Positions 9,804-18,812 of a stretch of 64,000 nucleotides of DNA are shown one piece after another (position 1 is the first letter of the stretch; each line of letters starts with the position of its first letter). Below the pieces are notes generated by a model that was not told the origin of the DNA, ran no database searches, and saw only the letters and a program-made list of their open reading frames with translations. Made by a program: the position numbers and the translations under genes. Source of the stretch: Sporosarcina sp. HYO08 (lineage in GTDB: Bacteria > Bacillota > Bacilli > Bacillales_A > Planococcaceae); assembly GCF_001563475.1 (NCBI RefSeq), contig NZ_LPUT01000023.1, positions 1-64,000 of the forward strand, in the 5' to 3' direction.

Positions 9804-11285
9804 TTACCGCCTATATTGTTGTGAACAGATCCGAAGTATAAACTCCTTCATATCAACAAGTCGCGGATAGGTTGGTTGCTCGGTCGTTCCGGCAATCACC
9901 AACGGTACAAGTGACTCTTGTCTGTGTAATGAACCATGTGCTGCGCCGCTAAGGTGGGCCGGTGTTAATTGGGCTTTGAATTCATAGCCAGGCTTTGCAT
10001 TCACGACGATAAAACGACCCGAATGAGAATGTAATGCACTATAAACTCGAGCTAATGCATCTGGATAATCTCCGTAAGACAACTTTTTCTCGCTCGTCAC
10101 TTTCAAATCCAGAAGCTCCGGATTTCCTTCGATACTCCATGTTTGATCATACACATCCTGATAGTCACCGGTTGGACGAAAGGTCAATGAACCTTCGCGC
10201 ATGCCAGATACGATGCGAATTGAGTCATCCTTCTTGCAGGCAATAACATCCAAACGTCGATCATTTCTGAGGCGTTCGATTATCGCAGACAGTGGAAGGT
10301 TTTTATCCAGCACGTAAATATAAGCCATTCGCTGGTTGACACAAACAACAAGCTGATCTTTCTTACGTACTGGGCGCTCGATCCGGGCGATACGATATGT
10401 TTGAAGTAGTTTACGCAAATCAATCGCAAATTCCCGGTGCTTGGAACCTGTTGGAGAATGACCATTGTCTCCCATCACCATCCATATATTCCGTTTTAGC
10501 GCTTCTTCCCAAGATGGATACAGATTCAATGTTTTTTGGATTTCCCGGTCAATTTGGGTAATTCCCTTTAGATCTTTGGGGCCCTTGAAATGAAGGCGGA
10601 GGTCCATATCTTGAAATATACAAAACGTAAACGCCGGGAGTTTGTTTTTACGAATTAAAGTTCGAAGCTCTCGTGCAGTATATTTATAATTTCCAGCAGC
10701 TATTTGCGATGTGAATCCCCACGGTCTTAGTTTGGAAAAAAGACCTAGAGAGAAAAGTGGTGGTGTATGACTTGTCCATTTACCCTTTTCGAAGCGAGTC
10801 AATGTACTAAATAATCGAGGAACCTGTAACCGCCTAGGTGTATTCCCGCGATAAACAAAAGAATTAATAGAAGCGGAAGGGATTCCTCTGTTACCCAACT
10901 CCTCATAAATTGTAGAAACATCACTACTTAAATGCTCGTTGTTTAGCCGGTAAAGCATGTTATGAACCGATCGGCGTACACCTAATCGAAACGTTTCACG
11001 AAAACCAGTACCATAATTAATAATTTCTTTTCTTGAGTGATCAAACCAGTTTAAGCCCGGAACATGGTGTTGATCAGCATACGTACCTGTCAAAAGACTG
11101 CTATCGATCGTTACCGACATCGTCGGAAACGAACTGACCATATTGGGAATAAACTGACCGTTTTCCATCAGAAATTTTAAAGCAGGAGCACGTCCAGTTT
11201 GAGTAGCGATTTCCAAAGGTTCAGACATCAGAGAATCGATGTTTAACAAGATGACTGGTTTTGGCGATTGTAGGTTATTCCTCAT
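9804..11285 (-). CDS. Alkaline phosphatase superfamily protein (nucleotide pyrophosphatase/phosphodiesterase type)
   Basis: About 493 residues with the metal-binding layout of the type I phosphodiesterase family: ILLNIDSL (first Asp), SFPTMSVT with the nucleophile Thr, a DMDLRLHFKG segment, GDNGHSP, and a late GAAHGSL His. The likely role is hydrolysis of a phosphodiester or phosphonate, but the substrate cannot be told from sequence. No signal peptide is evident, so it is probably cytoplasmic. ATG 11285 has ATGAGG about nine bases upstream; ATG 11300 has no ribosome site, so I chose the shorter form. It stands alone between terminator-like sequences. Confidence 0.75.
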   Translation of the reverse strand: MRNNLQSPKPVILLNIDSLMSEPLEIATQTGRAPALKFLMENGQFIPNMVSSFPTMSVTIDSSLLTGTYADQHHVPGLNWFDHSRKEIINYGTGFRETFRLGVRRSVHNMLYRLNNEHLSSDVSTIYEELGNRGIPSASINSFVYRGNTPRRLQVPRLFSTLTRFEKGKWTSHTPPLFSLGLFSKLRPWGFTSQIAAGNYKYTARELRTLIRKNKLPAFTFCIFQDMDLRLHFKGPKDLKGITQIDREIQKTLNLYPSWEEALKRNIWMVMGDNGHSPTGSKHREFAIDLRKLLQTYRIARIERPVRKKDQLVVCVNQRMAYIYVLDKNLPLSAIIERLRNDRRLDVIACKKDDSIRIVSGMREGSLTFRPTGDYQDVYDQTWSIEGNPELLDLKVTSEKKLSYGDYPDALARVYSALHSHSGRFIVVNAKPGYEFKAQLTPAHLSGAAHGSLHRQESLVPLVIAGTTEQPTYPRLVDMKEFILRICSQQYRR

Positions 11286-11448
11286 AGTTTTCAACCTCAT
11301 TGCATTTTCTGTATTGTTTTTTCTATACTTCCCATTTTTCTACTGTTGTACTCTGGAAAAATCTTTCTTCGAGGGCACAGAAAAGTCCTTTTACTATCAT
11401 AAAGAATGGATCCTTATAAACTCGAGGGGATTTTTTCGGTGACTGGCA

Positions 11449-11488
11449 CGAAAAACCCGATCCCCCTGGCAAAGGGGATCGGGTTTTC
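11449..11488 (-). terminator. Terminator downstream of namA
   Basis: AAAACCCGATCCCC pairs with GGGGATCGGGTTTT around an 8-base loop. On the minus strand it is followed by a T-run, as expected for ending namA. Confidence 0.8.
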
Positions 11489-11565
11489 ATTATCTGACCG
11501 AAATGACTTGTTCATTTGTCATAATTTCCAATTGTTGCGCTATCACATGACTAGCATTCTTTCCA

Positions 11566-12588
11566 TTACCTAGGCAGATGCCAACCTCGTTCATATTGTA
11601 CTGGCGCTTCAATAGTTGCTTTTAGTTCTACTGCCGCCGTATAAGGCCAATACGGGTTTCGGAGTAATTCTCGCGCTAAAAACACAAGATCCGCACGGTC
11701 GTTTTTGACGATTTCCTCGGCGTGAAGCGGGGAAGTGATGAGTCCAACTGCACCTGTTGGGATCGATGCGCCCTGTTTAATCGTTTCCGAAAAAGGTACT
11801 TGGTAACCCGGATAGGCATCGATTTTCGCGGGGACGACTGCACCGGAACTGACGTCAATTAAATCAACCGTTTGTTCTTTCATCCACTCGGCCATTTCCA
11901 CATAGTCTTCTGCTGTCATGCCGCCTTCTGTGTAATCATGGGCGGAGATGCGAACGAATAGGGGGCCCTCCCAAACTGCCCGTACTTCATCCAATACTTC
12001 ACGCAAGATTCGATAGCGATTTTCGGCCGAACCTCCGTATGCATCCGTTCGTTTATTGGATAAAGGGGATAGAAATTCATTCAATAAGTAACCGTGTGCC
12101 GCATGAATTTCAATGACGTCAAATCCGGCTTTTTTCGCTCGAATCGCACCATCTTTAAACGCTTGTACAGTTGTTTTGATATCATCGATCGTCATTTCGG
12201 TCGGTGTTTTCGATTTAGCATCGAACGGAATCGCGGAAGGTGCGTAAATCGTTCCATCGACCGTCGCTTTTCGTCCGGCATGCGCAAGCTGGATGCCGAT
12301 TTTGGCGCCATTCGCTTTCACAAGACGAACGACTTCACTAAGTCCTTCAATATGATTATCATCCCAAATGCCAAGATCTCGGGCAGAAATACGCCCTTCC
12401 GGCTGCACACCCGTTGCTTCAACAATGATCAAACCAACACCGCCAATTGCACGTGTGGGGTAATGAATCTTGTGCCAATCTTGTACTTTGCCATCATCGT
12501 TGCTAGAATACATGCACATCGGCGCCATGACGATGCGGTTGTTAAATGTGACACCGCGCAGTGTAAACGGTTCAAATAACTTTGCCAT
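11566..12588 (-). CDS. namA: NADPH dehydrogenase / ene-reductase (Old Yellow Enzyme, YqjM class)
   Basis: FMN enzyme that reduces activated C=C bonds with NADPH. The thermophilic-like OYE signature PMCMYSS with the redox-tuning Cys (residue 25 here, Cys26 in YqjM) is present, as are the substrate-binding HAAHGYL histidines and the flavin-binding LAHAGRKA and [13 protein letters not shown] segments. Length 340 residues is normal. Two ATGs compete; the second (12588, MAKLF) has AGGAGG at 9-base spacing and matches the family start, while the first is only 3 bases from it. No regulator is next to it. Confidence 0.92.
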   Translation of the reverse strand: MAKLFEPFTLRGVTFNNRIVMAPMCMYSSNDDGKVQDWHKIHYPTRAIGGVGLIIVEATGVQPEGRISARDLGIWDDNHIEGLSEVVRLVKANGAKIGIQLAHAGRKATVDGTIYAPSAIPFDAKSKTPTEMTIDDIKTTVQAFKDGAIRAKKAGFDVIEIHAAHGYLLNEFLSPLSNKRTDAYGGSAENRYRILREVLDEVRAVWEGPLFVRISAHDYTEGGMTAEDYVEMAEWMKEQTVDLIDVSSGAVVPAKIDAYPGYQVPFSETIKQGASIPTGAVGLITSPLHAEEIVKNDRADLVFLARELLRNPYWPYTAAVELKATIEAPVQYERGWHLPR

Positions 12589-12712
12589 GTTCATTTCCCT
12601 CCTAAATAGTACAAACTTTAGTATAGCAAAGGGAAGTGTCGCTCACACAAGATCTGTTTTCAAACAAACGCAATATTTTTATATTTAACTTATAAATTGA
12701 AGTAGGGAACAC

Positions 12713-12990
12713 ATGGAGTATGTGATCTGGTTTGTGAGTATAGTTCTGTTTTGCATCGGATGGGCTTATTGCAAATATGTCTTCCAACACCGTAAAATGT
12801 ATTTCATTCCTTATATCGTATGTCAATTTGGCATCACACTTTTTGTCGCAAGCATTTTTCTCATTGGTGGTTGGGAAGGCATGGCATGGCATGGGGCATG
12901 ATGTCCCTGTTATTAATGGGGATGGGACTGCTTGCGGCACTCTTATTATATTTCTATCGTTTACTGAAAAGGTGGTTCGGACAAAACTAA
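12713..12990 (+). pseudogene. Small three-helix membrane protein, frameshifted by one GGCAT repeat unit
   Basis: From ATG 12713 the frame encodes two hydrophobic helices (residues 5-20 and 34-53), then stops after WHGA at a TGA. Just before the stop lie three GGCAT units (12877..12892). Removing one unit puts the frame into a third helix (MMSLLLMGMGLLAALLLYFY) and a charged end, stopping at 12990, which gives about 91 residues. So the present sequence is one repeat out of frame. The repaired protein with GWEGMAWG recalls small YesK-like membrane proteins, but that family call is weak. It may be phase-variable, dead, or a sequencing error. Confidence 0.6.
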
Positions 12991-13024
12991 AGAGCCTTCT
13001 CCCGCTAACTGAGAAGGCTCTTTG
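12989..13024. terminator. Bidirectional terminator
   Basis: AAAGAGCCTTCTC pairs with GAGAAGGCTCTTT around a 9-base loop, serving both the small membrane gene and the convergent lipoprotein gene. Confidence 0.8.
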
Positions 13025-13609
13025 TCATGATTGAGGAAAATCTTGTTGCATTTGTTGCATGAGCCCATGATCATCGACTGTCATTTTCCCGATTTTTCCT
13101 TCCTCCGGACAAATCGCTGTACCGGTAATTTCAAATGGCAGCGTTTGTCCCTGACGATTTGTATACAAAACTTGGGCAATAAAGTCATAATGAGTCGGCG
13201 CGACGTCACTTTGGTTGATAGAAAGATCCGTTACCTCCAGTTCATAGTCCATGGTCGACCAGTGGTAGAAAAATAGCAACGGTCTCATATTTTCATAACC
13301 ATTTTCTGTGAAGTATGGATCAAATGTTTCTTTTACATATGCTTCCATTTCTTGCAGCTCCGGCGCACCTTCGGGAAGTGATACAACGCCTTGAGGGTCC
13401 GCAGTTTCCTTCCTATTCTCCAGTAATTGTTTTTCAACCTCTTCAGCTAATCGGATATATTCGGCATCAGGCGCGGTAAATTGCTGTTGGAGCACCGCCC
13501 GAATCGCTTGCTCACTTGAATCCTTTTTCGTTTGTGCCGAACATCCCGTGAACAATAAGCAAGTGAAGAGTGTAAAAAACAACTTCTTACGCATATGTTT
13601 TCTATTCAT
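13025..13609 (-). CDS. Secreted lipoprotein of unknown function
   Basis: A 194-residue protein with a type II signal peptide: charged start, hydrophobic stretch and lipobox LLFTGC, with the Cys near residue 23. It should be anchored to the outer face of the membrane. The rest is acidic and soluble with no family I recognise. The start at 13609 follows GGAGGAGAGATC. It is not obviously linked to its neighbours, although the AbrB-type transporter upstream runs in the same direction. Confidence 0.7.
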   Translation of the reverse strand: MNRKHMRKKLFFTLFTCLLFTGCSAQTKKDSSEQAIRAVLQQQFTAPDAEYIRLAEEVEKQLLENRKETADPQGVVSLPEGAPELQEMEAYVKETFDPYFTENGYENMRPLLFFYHWSTMDYELEVTDLSINQSDVAPTHYDFIAQVLYTNRQGQTLPFEITGTAICPEEGKIGKMTVDDHGLMQQMQQDFPQS

Positions 13610-13687
13610 GATCTCTCCTCCTCATTCCAAACAGCTGCTTGATCAATATACGACTATATAGTTTGAAAAGTTTCACCAAGTGCTTAT

Positions 13688-14824
13688 TTAGGCAGATTGA
13701 TGTTCATGTGCATTCTTTTTCATCTCCCAATACTGAATGAGCTTAAAAAGCGGTGGAAGGATGACGCAAACCGCGATGACTCTTAATACTTGGACTGCTA
13801 GCACAAATGTTGAGTCTCCGCCAAGAACAATTGACGTTGTCGTCATTTCCGATATGCCGCCCGGAGAAAATGCCAATGCAGTCGTGATGAAAGGCAAGTC
13901 CGTCAGTAGAGAAGCGAGATAGGCGCTGAGAAACATTGTAAAGATGAGGAAGATGGTACTTACCATTGAAAAGAACACTATTTTCTTCAGCCCTTGAAAC
14001 ATGCTTCGATGTATGCGGGAACCGATGCTTGTGCCAATCAGAACTTGAGAAATAACGATCATTCCGGAAGGCCACCATGCTTGCAGCTCCGCATTCAAAA
14101 AGATCGTGCTAACCATTTGCAGAAGGGCTACACTTACCATGCTTCCAAGTAGCCAAGGCGCCGGGAATTTTACAAACCTTCCAAAGAAATAGCCGAACCA
14201 TGCAATGCCGACTAACAATGCAGTTCCCCAAATATGCCCCATTTGAAATGGCGGGCTAACAGAAGCGCTAAGTTCAGGAACAGCCTCAACAGGTGGTCCC
14301 ATGCTAAAAGATAGAATGACGGGAATCGTCAGGACGACTAAAAAGATCCGCATCGTCTGTGCAATGCTCACTACACCGGTGTTAGCACCAAGTTCTTCCG
14401 CAATGCCCGGTATCGTGGACAACCCTCCAGGTGCAGCAGCAAAAAAACTTGTCAGTAAATCTAGTTTTGTGAATTTCCATAAAATGAGACCAGAAAGTAA
14501 GGCGAAAACGATGGATAGAAGAAGCATCGTACTAATCGTTAACCAATGGTCTTGAAAAGTGAAAAAAAACGTGCTGTTCATTTTCCTTCCCAGTTCAATG
14601 CCTAACATACATTGTCCGACCGCCATCCAATATTTTGGAATTCCGATATGTGGTACGGGGCTTTCATCTTGCTGTTTTCCATATCGTAGAGAGAGAATGG
14701 TTGCTGCGAGCAGCGCGCCAATCATCCAACCGATTGAAATACCTGTTAAAGAAAGTAGAAAGCCGCCGACTCCACTTAAAACAATTACATTCAACGAATG
14801 TAGAAATGCATTGTGCCTAAACAT
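13688..14824 (-). CDS. AbrB family membrane protein (PF05145-type transporter)
   Basis: A 378-residue protein with about ten hydrophobic segments arranged as two repeats, each with the family's glycine-rich motif (FAAAPGGLSTIPGIAEELG in the first, FSPGGISEMTTTS in the second). The family is often mislabelled ammonia monooxygenase and is unrelated to the DNA-binding AbrB; it is probably a transporter of unknown substrate. It is divergent from a LysR regulator with a shared 144-base promoter region containing a perfect inverted repeat, so that regulator probably controls it. Confidence 0.8.
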   Translation of the reverse strand: MFRHNAFLHSLNVIVLSGVGGFLLSLTGISIGWMIGALLAATILSLRYGKQQDESPVPHIGIPKYWMAVGQCMLGIELGRKMNSTFFFTFQDHWLTISTMLLLSIVFALLSGLILWKFTKLDLLTSFFAAAPGGLSTIPGIAEELGANTGVVSIAQTMRIFLVVLTIPVILSFSMGPPVEAVPELSASVSPPFQMGHIWGTALLVGIAWFGYFFGRFVKFPAPWLLGSMVSVALLQMVSTIFLNAELQAWWPSGMIVISQVLIGTSIGSRIHRSMFQGLKKIVFFSMVSTIFLIFTMFLSAYLASLLTDLPFITTALAFSPGGISEMTTTSIVLGGDSTFVLAVQVLRVIAVCVILPPLFKLIQYWEMKKNAHEHQSA

Positions 14825-14913
14825 GTTGCCCCCTTCTTTCAGTTGTTTTATTAAAATAGTCTTGCTTGCATGTACTAGTAACTGTAGTACACTTTTAGCA
14901 ATAAATAAAATAG

Positions 14914-14933
14914 TGGTTATTGATGTTTAACCA
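14914..14933. promoter_or_regulatory. Candidate LysR operator
   Basis: TGGTTA, 8 bases, TAACCA: a perfect 6-bp inverted repeat in the divergent promoter region between the AbrB-type gene and the LysR gene, 36 bases before the LysR start. The size and dyad symmetry fit a LysR-type site. Confidence 0.5.
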
Positions 14934-14968
14934 TCAAATATTGTGATGTCTGAAGGGGGTTTTTCCAC

Positions 14969-15841
14969 TTGAATGAACGGGATTGGCTCGTGTTACAGAC
15001 GCTCTATGAGGAAAAAAATATCACAAAGGCTGCCCAACAGTTATTTATTTCCCAGCCGGCGCTCACGAACCGGCTGCAGCAAATGGAACAAGAATTTGGC
15101 GTTAAAATTGTTAATAGAGGAAGACGCGGCGTACAATTTACGCCGCAAGGAGAGTACCTCGCTAAGTGTGCACAGGAATTGCTTTTCATGACGCAAAAAA
15201 TGAGAGAAAATGTCTTGAATATGGAAGATGAAGTCGCGGGTGTTTTAAAACTGGGTGTGACAAGTTATTTTACAGATTATAAGCTTCCTAACTTGTTGAA
15301 ACGATTCAAAGATCAATACCCGAATATCGAATTTAAGGTTACGACAGACTTTAGTGCTCATATTGCCCAAATGGTTTATAACCAAGAGGTCCATGTTGGT
15401 TTTGTGAGAGGAGATTACACGTGGAAAGATCAAAAACGTCTGTTATTCGAAGAGACCTTATGCATTGTTTCAAAAGAAAAAATTGATATACAGCATCTTC
15501 CTTCGTTGCCGAGAATTGAGTATCAGACAGATTCTTTATTGAAAACGACTGTTGAAAAATGGTGGTATGAAAATTTCACCCAGCCACCACTCGTCAGTAT
15601 TGAGGTGAACAAAGCGGATACTTGTAAGAAAATGGTGCTGAACGGCTTAGGCTACGCCATTCTACCCAGCTTGATTGTCAACGATGCAGATCATCTGTAT
15701 AAAATAGACTTGACCGATCAGGACGGGAAACCGATCATCCGGAAAACATGGATGTTTTTCCATCAGGAGTCTTTGCAATTAAACATCGTCAAAGCCTTTG
15801 TTGATTTTATCGAACAATTGGACTTGGACGAAGATATTTAA
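14969..15841 (+). CDS. LysR-family transcriptional regulator
   Basis: A 290-residue regulator with the standard layout: an N-terminal winged helix-turn-helix (NITKAAQQLFISQPALTNRLQQME, about residues 17-40) and a periplasmic-binding-like effector domain (VLKLGVTSYF onward, residues 90-290). TTG start at 14969 follows GGGGG by about nine bases; an ATG four bases later is out of frame. It is divergent from the AbrB-type transporter gene and 60 bases upstream of lhgO, so either may be its target. A small organic acid is a plausible effector, by inference from lhgO only. Confidence 0.88.
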   Translation: MNERDWLVLQTLYEEKNITKAAQQLFISQPALTNRLQQMEQEFGVKIVNRGRRGVQFTPQGEYLAKCAQELLFMTQKMRENVLNMEDEVAGVLKLGVTSYFTDYKLPNLLKRFKDQYPNIEFKVTTDFSAHIAQMVYNQEVHVGFVRGDYTWKDQKRLLFEETLCIVSKEKIDIQHLPSLPRIEYQTDSLLKTTVEKWWYENFTQPPLVSIEVNKADTCKKMVLNGLGYAILPSLIVNDADHLYKIDLTDQDGKPIIRKTWMFFHQESLQLNIVKAFVDFIEQLDLDEDI

Positions 15842-15902
15842 AAAGTGAGGCGGCTTGTTAAAGTATATGGAAATGATTGATTAAAAAGGGGGATGTGAGG
15901 GG

Positions 15903-17132
15903 ATGTATGATTTTTTAATCGTTGGCGGGGGAATCGTTGGACTGTCAACCGGAATGGCATTATATGATCGATTTCCAAACGCGAAAGTAGTTGTGCTGGA
16001 AAAGGAAGCGGAAATTGCATCGCATCAGACAGGGCATAACAGCGGGGTTATTCACTCAGGCATTTATTATAAACCTGGTAGTTTTAAAGCAGAATTCGCG
16101 AGAAAAGGCAGCCAATCGATGACGGATTTTTGTGAGATGCACGGAATTGAGCATGATATATGCGGTAAAGTCATCGTCGCAACGTCCCAAGAAGAGCTTC
16201 CTTTACTCGATAATTTGTACAATAGAGGGCTTGAAAACAAGCTGGCGATCCAAAAAATTGGCGTCGATGAATTAAAAGAAATAGAGCCGCATGTCAGCGG
16301 ATTAGGTGCGATTCGAGTGCCGCAAGCTGGCATTGTGAACTATAAGCAAGTCAGTCAGAAATTTGCAGAAATTATTCAAGGTAATGGCGGGGAAATTAAG
16401 CTCAATGCCAAAGTTGAAAAAATTATTGAGGAAAATGATCAAGTCATTGTCGAAACGAAAAATGAGACATTAAAAGCGAGAACAGTCATTAACTGCGCCG
16501 GCTTACATAGTGACCGTGTCGCATTCGCTGCGGGATATAAAACCGATATGCAAATTGTTCCGTTTAGAGGAGAGTACTACAATCTCGTTCCTGAAAAAAG
16601 ACATTTAGTGAAGCATCTCATTTACCCTGTGCCGAATCCAAAATTCCCGTTTTTAGGGGTTCACTTTACAAGAATGATTGGCGGAGAAGTCGATGCCGGA
16701 CCGAATGCGGTCTTAAGCTTTAAAAGGGAGGGATATAAGAAAACAGATTTTAGCGCAAAAGATCTTGCTGAAGTGCTAAGATTCAAAGGCTTTTGGATTT
16801 TGGCCAATAATTTTATGAAAGAAGGAATGGAAGAATACGCGCGTTCCTTTAGCAAAAAGCGATTCACAAAGAGTTTACAGCAACTCATTCCAGAAATAAG
16901 GGAAGAAGATTTAATCCCAGCCCCTGCAGGCGTAAGAGCGCAGGCACTTAGTTCAGACGGGAATATGGTGGATGATTTTAATATTATTATGGGGAAAAAT
17001 ACGATCCATGTGTGCAATGCCCCGTCACCCGCAGCGACCGCTTCCATTGAAATCGGAAAAGAAATTGTACGAAGAATTTCTGGCAACTCTCATCTATTGG
17101 AAAAAGATACGGAGGAGACAGCTTATGTTTAA
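15903..17132 (+). CDS. lhgO: L-2-hydroxyglutarate oxidase (FAD-dependent)
   Basis: FAD enzyme of the DAO fold that oxidises L-2-hydroxyglutarate to 2-oxoglutarate. The dinucleotide-binding motif opens the protein (IVGGGIVGLSTG, residues 6-17), followed by the LhgO signature HQTGHNSGVIHSGIYYKPGS, and a late HVCNAPSPAATASIEIG that closes the flavin site. The length of 409 residues is typical. The upstream sequence GGGGGATGTGAGGGG gives ribosome binding. A small open frame with its own strong ribosome site begins inside its last codons. Confidence 0.9.
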   Translation: MYDFLIVGGGIVGLSTGMALYDRFPNAKVVVLEKEAEIASHQTGHNSGVIHSGIYYKPGSFKAEFARKGSQSMTDFCEMHGIEHDICGKVIVATSQEELPLLDNLYNRGLENKLAIQKIGVDELKEIEPHVSGLGAIRVPQAGIVNYKQVSQKFAEIIQGNGGEIKLNAKVEKIIEENDQVIVETKNETLKARTVINCAGLHSDRVAFAAGYKTDMQIVPFRGEYYNLVPEKRHLVKHLIYPVPNPKFPFLGVHFTRMIGGEVDAGPNAVLSFKREGYKKTDFSAKDLAEVLRFKGFWILANNFMKEGMEEYARSFSKKRFTKSLQQLIPEIREEDLIPAPAGVRAQALSSDGNMVDDFNIIMGKNTIHVCNAPSPAATASIEIGKEIVRRISGNSHLLEKDTEETAYV

Positions 17133-17249
17133 TGGAAAGACAATGTTTACCGCGTCAAAGAGGATATTTTAACGAATAAGATCATTATAGATTTGAATGA
17201 GGACATCGCTGAAACGGGCGATGTTCTTTTTCATGTTGGAGCGTATTAG
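17125..17249 (+). pseudogene. Small frameshifted gene after lhgO
   Basis: GGAGGA stands seven bases before ATG 17125, which overlaps the lhgO stop. The ATG frame runs only 15 codons, but the neighbouring frame from 17133 stays open for 38 codons (WKDNVYRVKEDILTNK..., ending LFHVGAY before TAG 17249). One inserted base after codon 3 would give a single protein of about 42 residues. The family is not recognised. Either a broken small gene or a sequencing slip. Confidence 0.4.
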
Positions 17250-17374
17250 TTGACGAACAAAAAAGCTGATGCGAAAAAAATGTGTATTGTAAATAATATT
17301 ATGGTAAAATTTCTACAAGTAACATCATTCTTAACACAAACACCTTAGAAAAGCAGAGAAAGTAGGGGAATGGG

Positions 17375-18745
17375 ATGCAACAACAAGAATTAGCAAGAGG
17401 CCTAAAAAATAGGCATGTACAGCTGATCGCAATCGGGGGTGCGATCGGTACTGGGTTATTCCTAGGAGCAGGAAAATCGATTCACTTAGCAGGGCCATCG
17501 ATTTTATTTGCTTATTTAATCGCTGGTGCCATTTGTTTTTTAATTATGCGAGCGCTTGGTGAATTGCTGTTATCGAACTTGAACTATAATTCTTTTGTAG
17601 ATTTTGTGCAAGATTATTTAGGAAATATGGCTGCGTTTATCACCGGTTGGACGTACTGGTTTTGCTGGATTTCAATCGCTATGGCAGATTTAACAGCAGT
17701 CGGTATTTATATTCAGTTTTGGTTTCCGGAAGTTCCGCAATGGATGCCAGGATTAATCGCACTTGTCGTCTTACTCATTATGAACCTTGCGACTGTGAAA
17801 CTTTTTGGTGAGATGGAATTCTGGTTTGCTTTAATTAAAGTGATTGCGATTTTGGCATTGATTGTAATCGGTGTCATTATGATTGTAACGGGCTTTTCGA
17901 CAGATTCGGGCGCGTCAAGCTTCTCCAATTTATGGAGCCATGGCGGCATGTTCCCGAACGGCGTTTACGGTTTTATCCTGTCATTCCAAATGGTTCTTTT
18001 TGCGTTTGCTGGGATTGAGCTTGTAGGACTGACGGCGGGGGAAACAGAAAATCCGAAAAAAGTGATCCCAAAAGCGATCAATAATATTCCAATTCGGATT
18101 TTAGTGTTTTATGTCGGTGCACTCATTGTCATTATGGGCATCTATCCATGGAATGCCATCAATCCATTGGAAAGTCCATTCGTTCAAGTCTTCGCTGCAA
18201 TTGGAGTCGTCGCAGCAGCCGGCATCATCAACTTTGTTGTCCTAACATCTGCTGCATCGGCGTGTAATAGTGCCATTTTTAGTACAAGCCGGATGCTGTA
18301 CTCGCTTGGCAAGGGAAAACATGCGCCTGTTCCCTTAACAAAACTAACGCGCAATCGAGTGCCTTCCAATGCACTGTTCTTTTCAACCGTTGTCATTCTG
18401 ATCGCAGTTGTATTGAACTACATTATGCCAGAGGGTGTATTCACACTCATTACGAGTGTTGCTACCGTTTGTTTCGTTTTTATTTGGGGCATCACGGTCA
18501 TCAGCCACTTGAAATATCGCAAAACGAGACCAAATCTAGCGAAAGAAAGCACGTTCAAAATGCCGCTTTATCCATTCTCTAATTATTTGATACTTGCTTT
18601 TCTAGCGTTTATTCTCGTTGTACTGGCGCTTGCGGAAGATACCCGTATTGCTTTATTCGTAACGCCTGTTTGGTTTATTTTACTCATTGTGGCTTATAAG
18701 ACACGGCAAGTAAAAGTTGAGCAAGAGGCGGCGCATTTAAATTAA
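17375..18745 (+). CDS. Amino acid permease, CycA/AapA type
   Basis: Twelve-helix APC transporter of 456 residues. It starts with the family's LARGLKNRHVQLIAIGGAIGTG, which marks the amino-acid transporter subfamily that includes D-serine/D-alanine/glycine permease CycA and B. subtilis AapA; GIELVGLTAGETENP follows in the middle. Uptake is proton-driven in this family. The exact substrate cannot be fixed; D-alanine/D-serine/glycine is most likely from the overall resemblance. Single-gene unit: its own upstream AT-rich promoter region and a terminator directly after. Confidence 0.85.
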   Translation: MQQQELARGLKNRHVQLIAIGGAIGTGLFLGAGKSIHLAGPSILFAYLIAGAICFLIMRALGELLLSNLNYNSFVDFVQDYLGNMAAFITGWTYWFCWISIAMADLTAVGIYIQFWFPEVPQWMPGLIALVVLLIMNLATVKLFGEMEFWFALIKVIAILALIVIGVIMIVTGFSTDSGASSFSNLWSHGGMFPNGVYGFILSFQMVLFAFAGIELVGLTAGETENPKKVIPKAINNIPIRILVFYVGALIVIMGIYPWNAINPLESPFVQVFAAIGVVAAAGIINFVVLTSAASACNSAIFSTSRMLYSLGKGKHAPVPLTKLTRNRVPSNALFFSTVVILIAVVLNYIMPEGVFTLITSVATVCFVFIWGITVISHLKYRKTRPNLAKESTFKMPLYPFSNYLILAFLAFILVVLALAEDTRIALFVTPVWFILLIVAYKTRQVKVEQEAAHLN

Positions 18746-18753
18746 ATCTTGAC

Positions 18754-18795
18754 GAAAACCAGCTGATGTGAAAAACTCGGCTGGTTTTTTGTCAT
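18754..18795 (+). terminator. Terminator after the permease
   Basis: AAAACCAGC and GCTGGTTTTTT form a 9-bp stem with a T-run; the loop is about 17 bases. Confidence 0.75.
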
Positions 18796-18812
18796 CATTC
18801 ATCTTTCTTATT

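Noticed and set aside
12877-12897. CRISPR or minisatellite array
   Set aside because: Only three 5-base units; no spacers. No CRISPR array was seen anywhere in the window.
13688-14824. Ammonia monooxygenase or AbrB DNA-binding regulator
   Set aside because: The protein is a polytopic membrane protein of the PF05145 type; both names are misleading.
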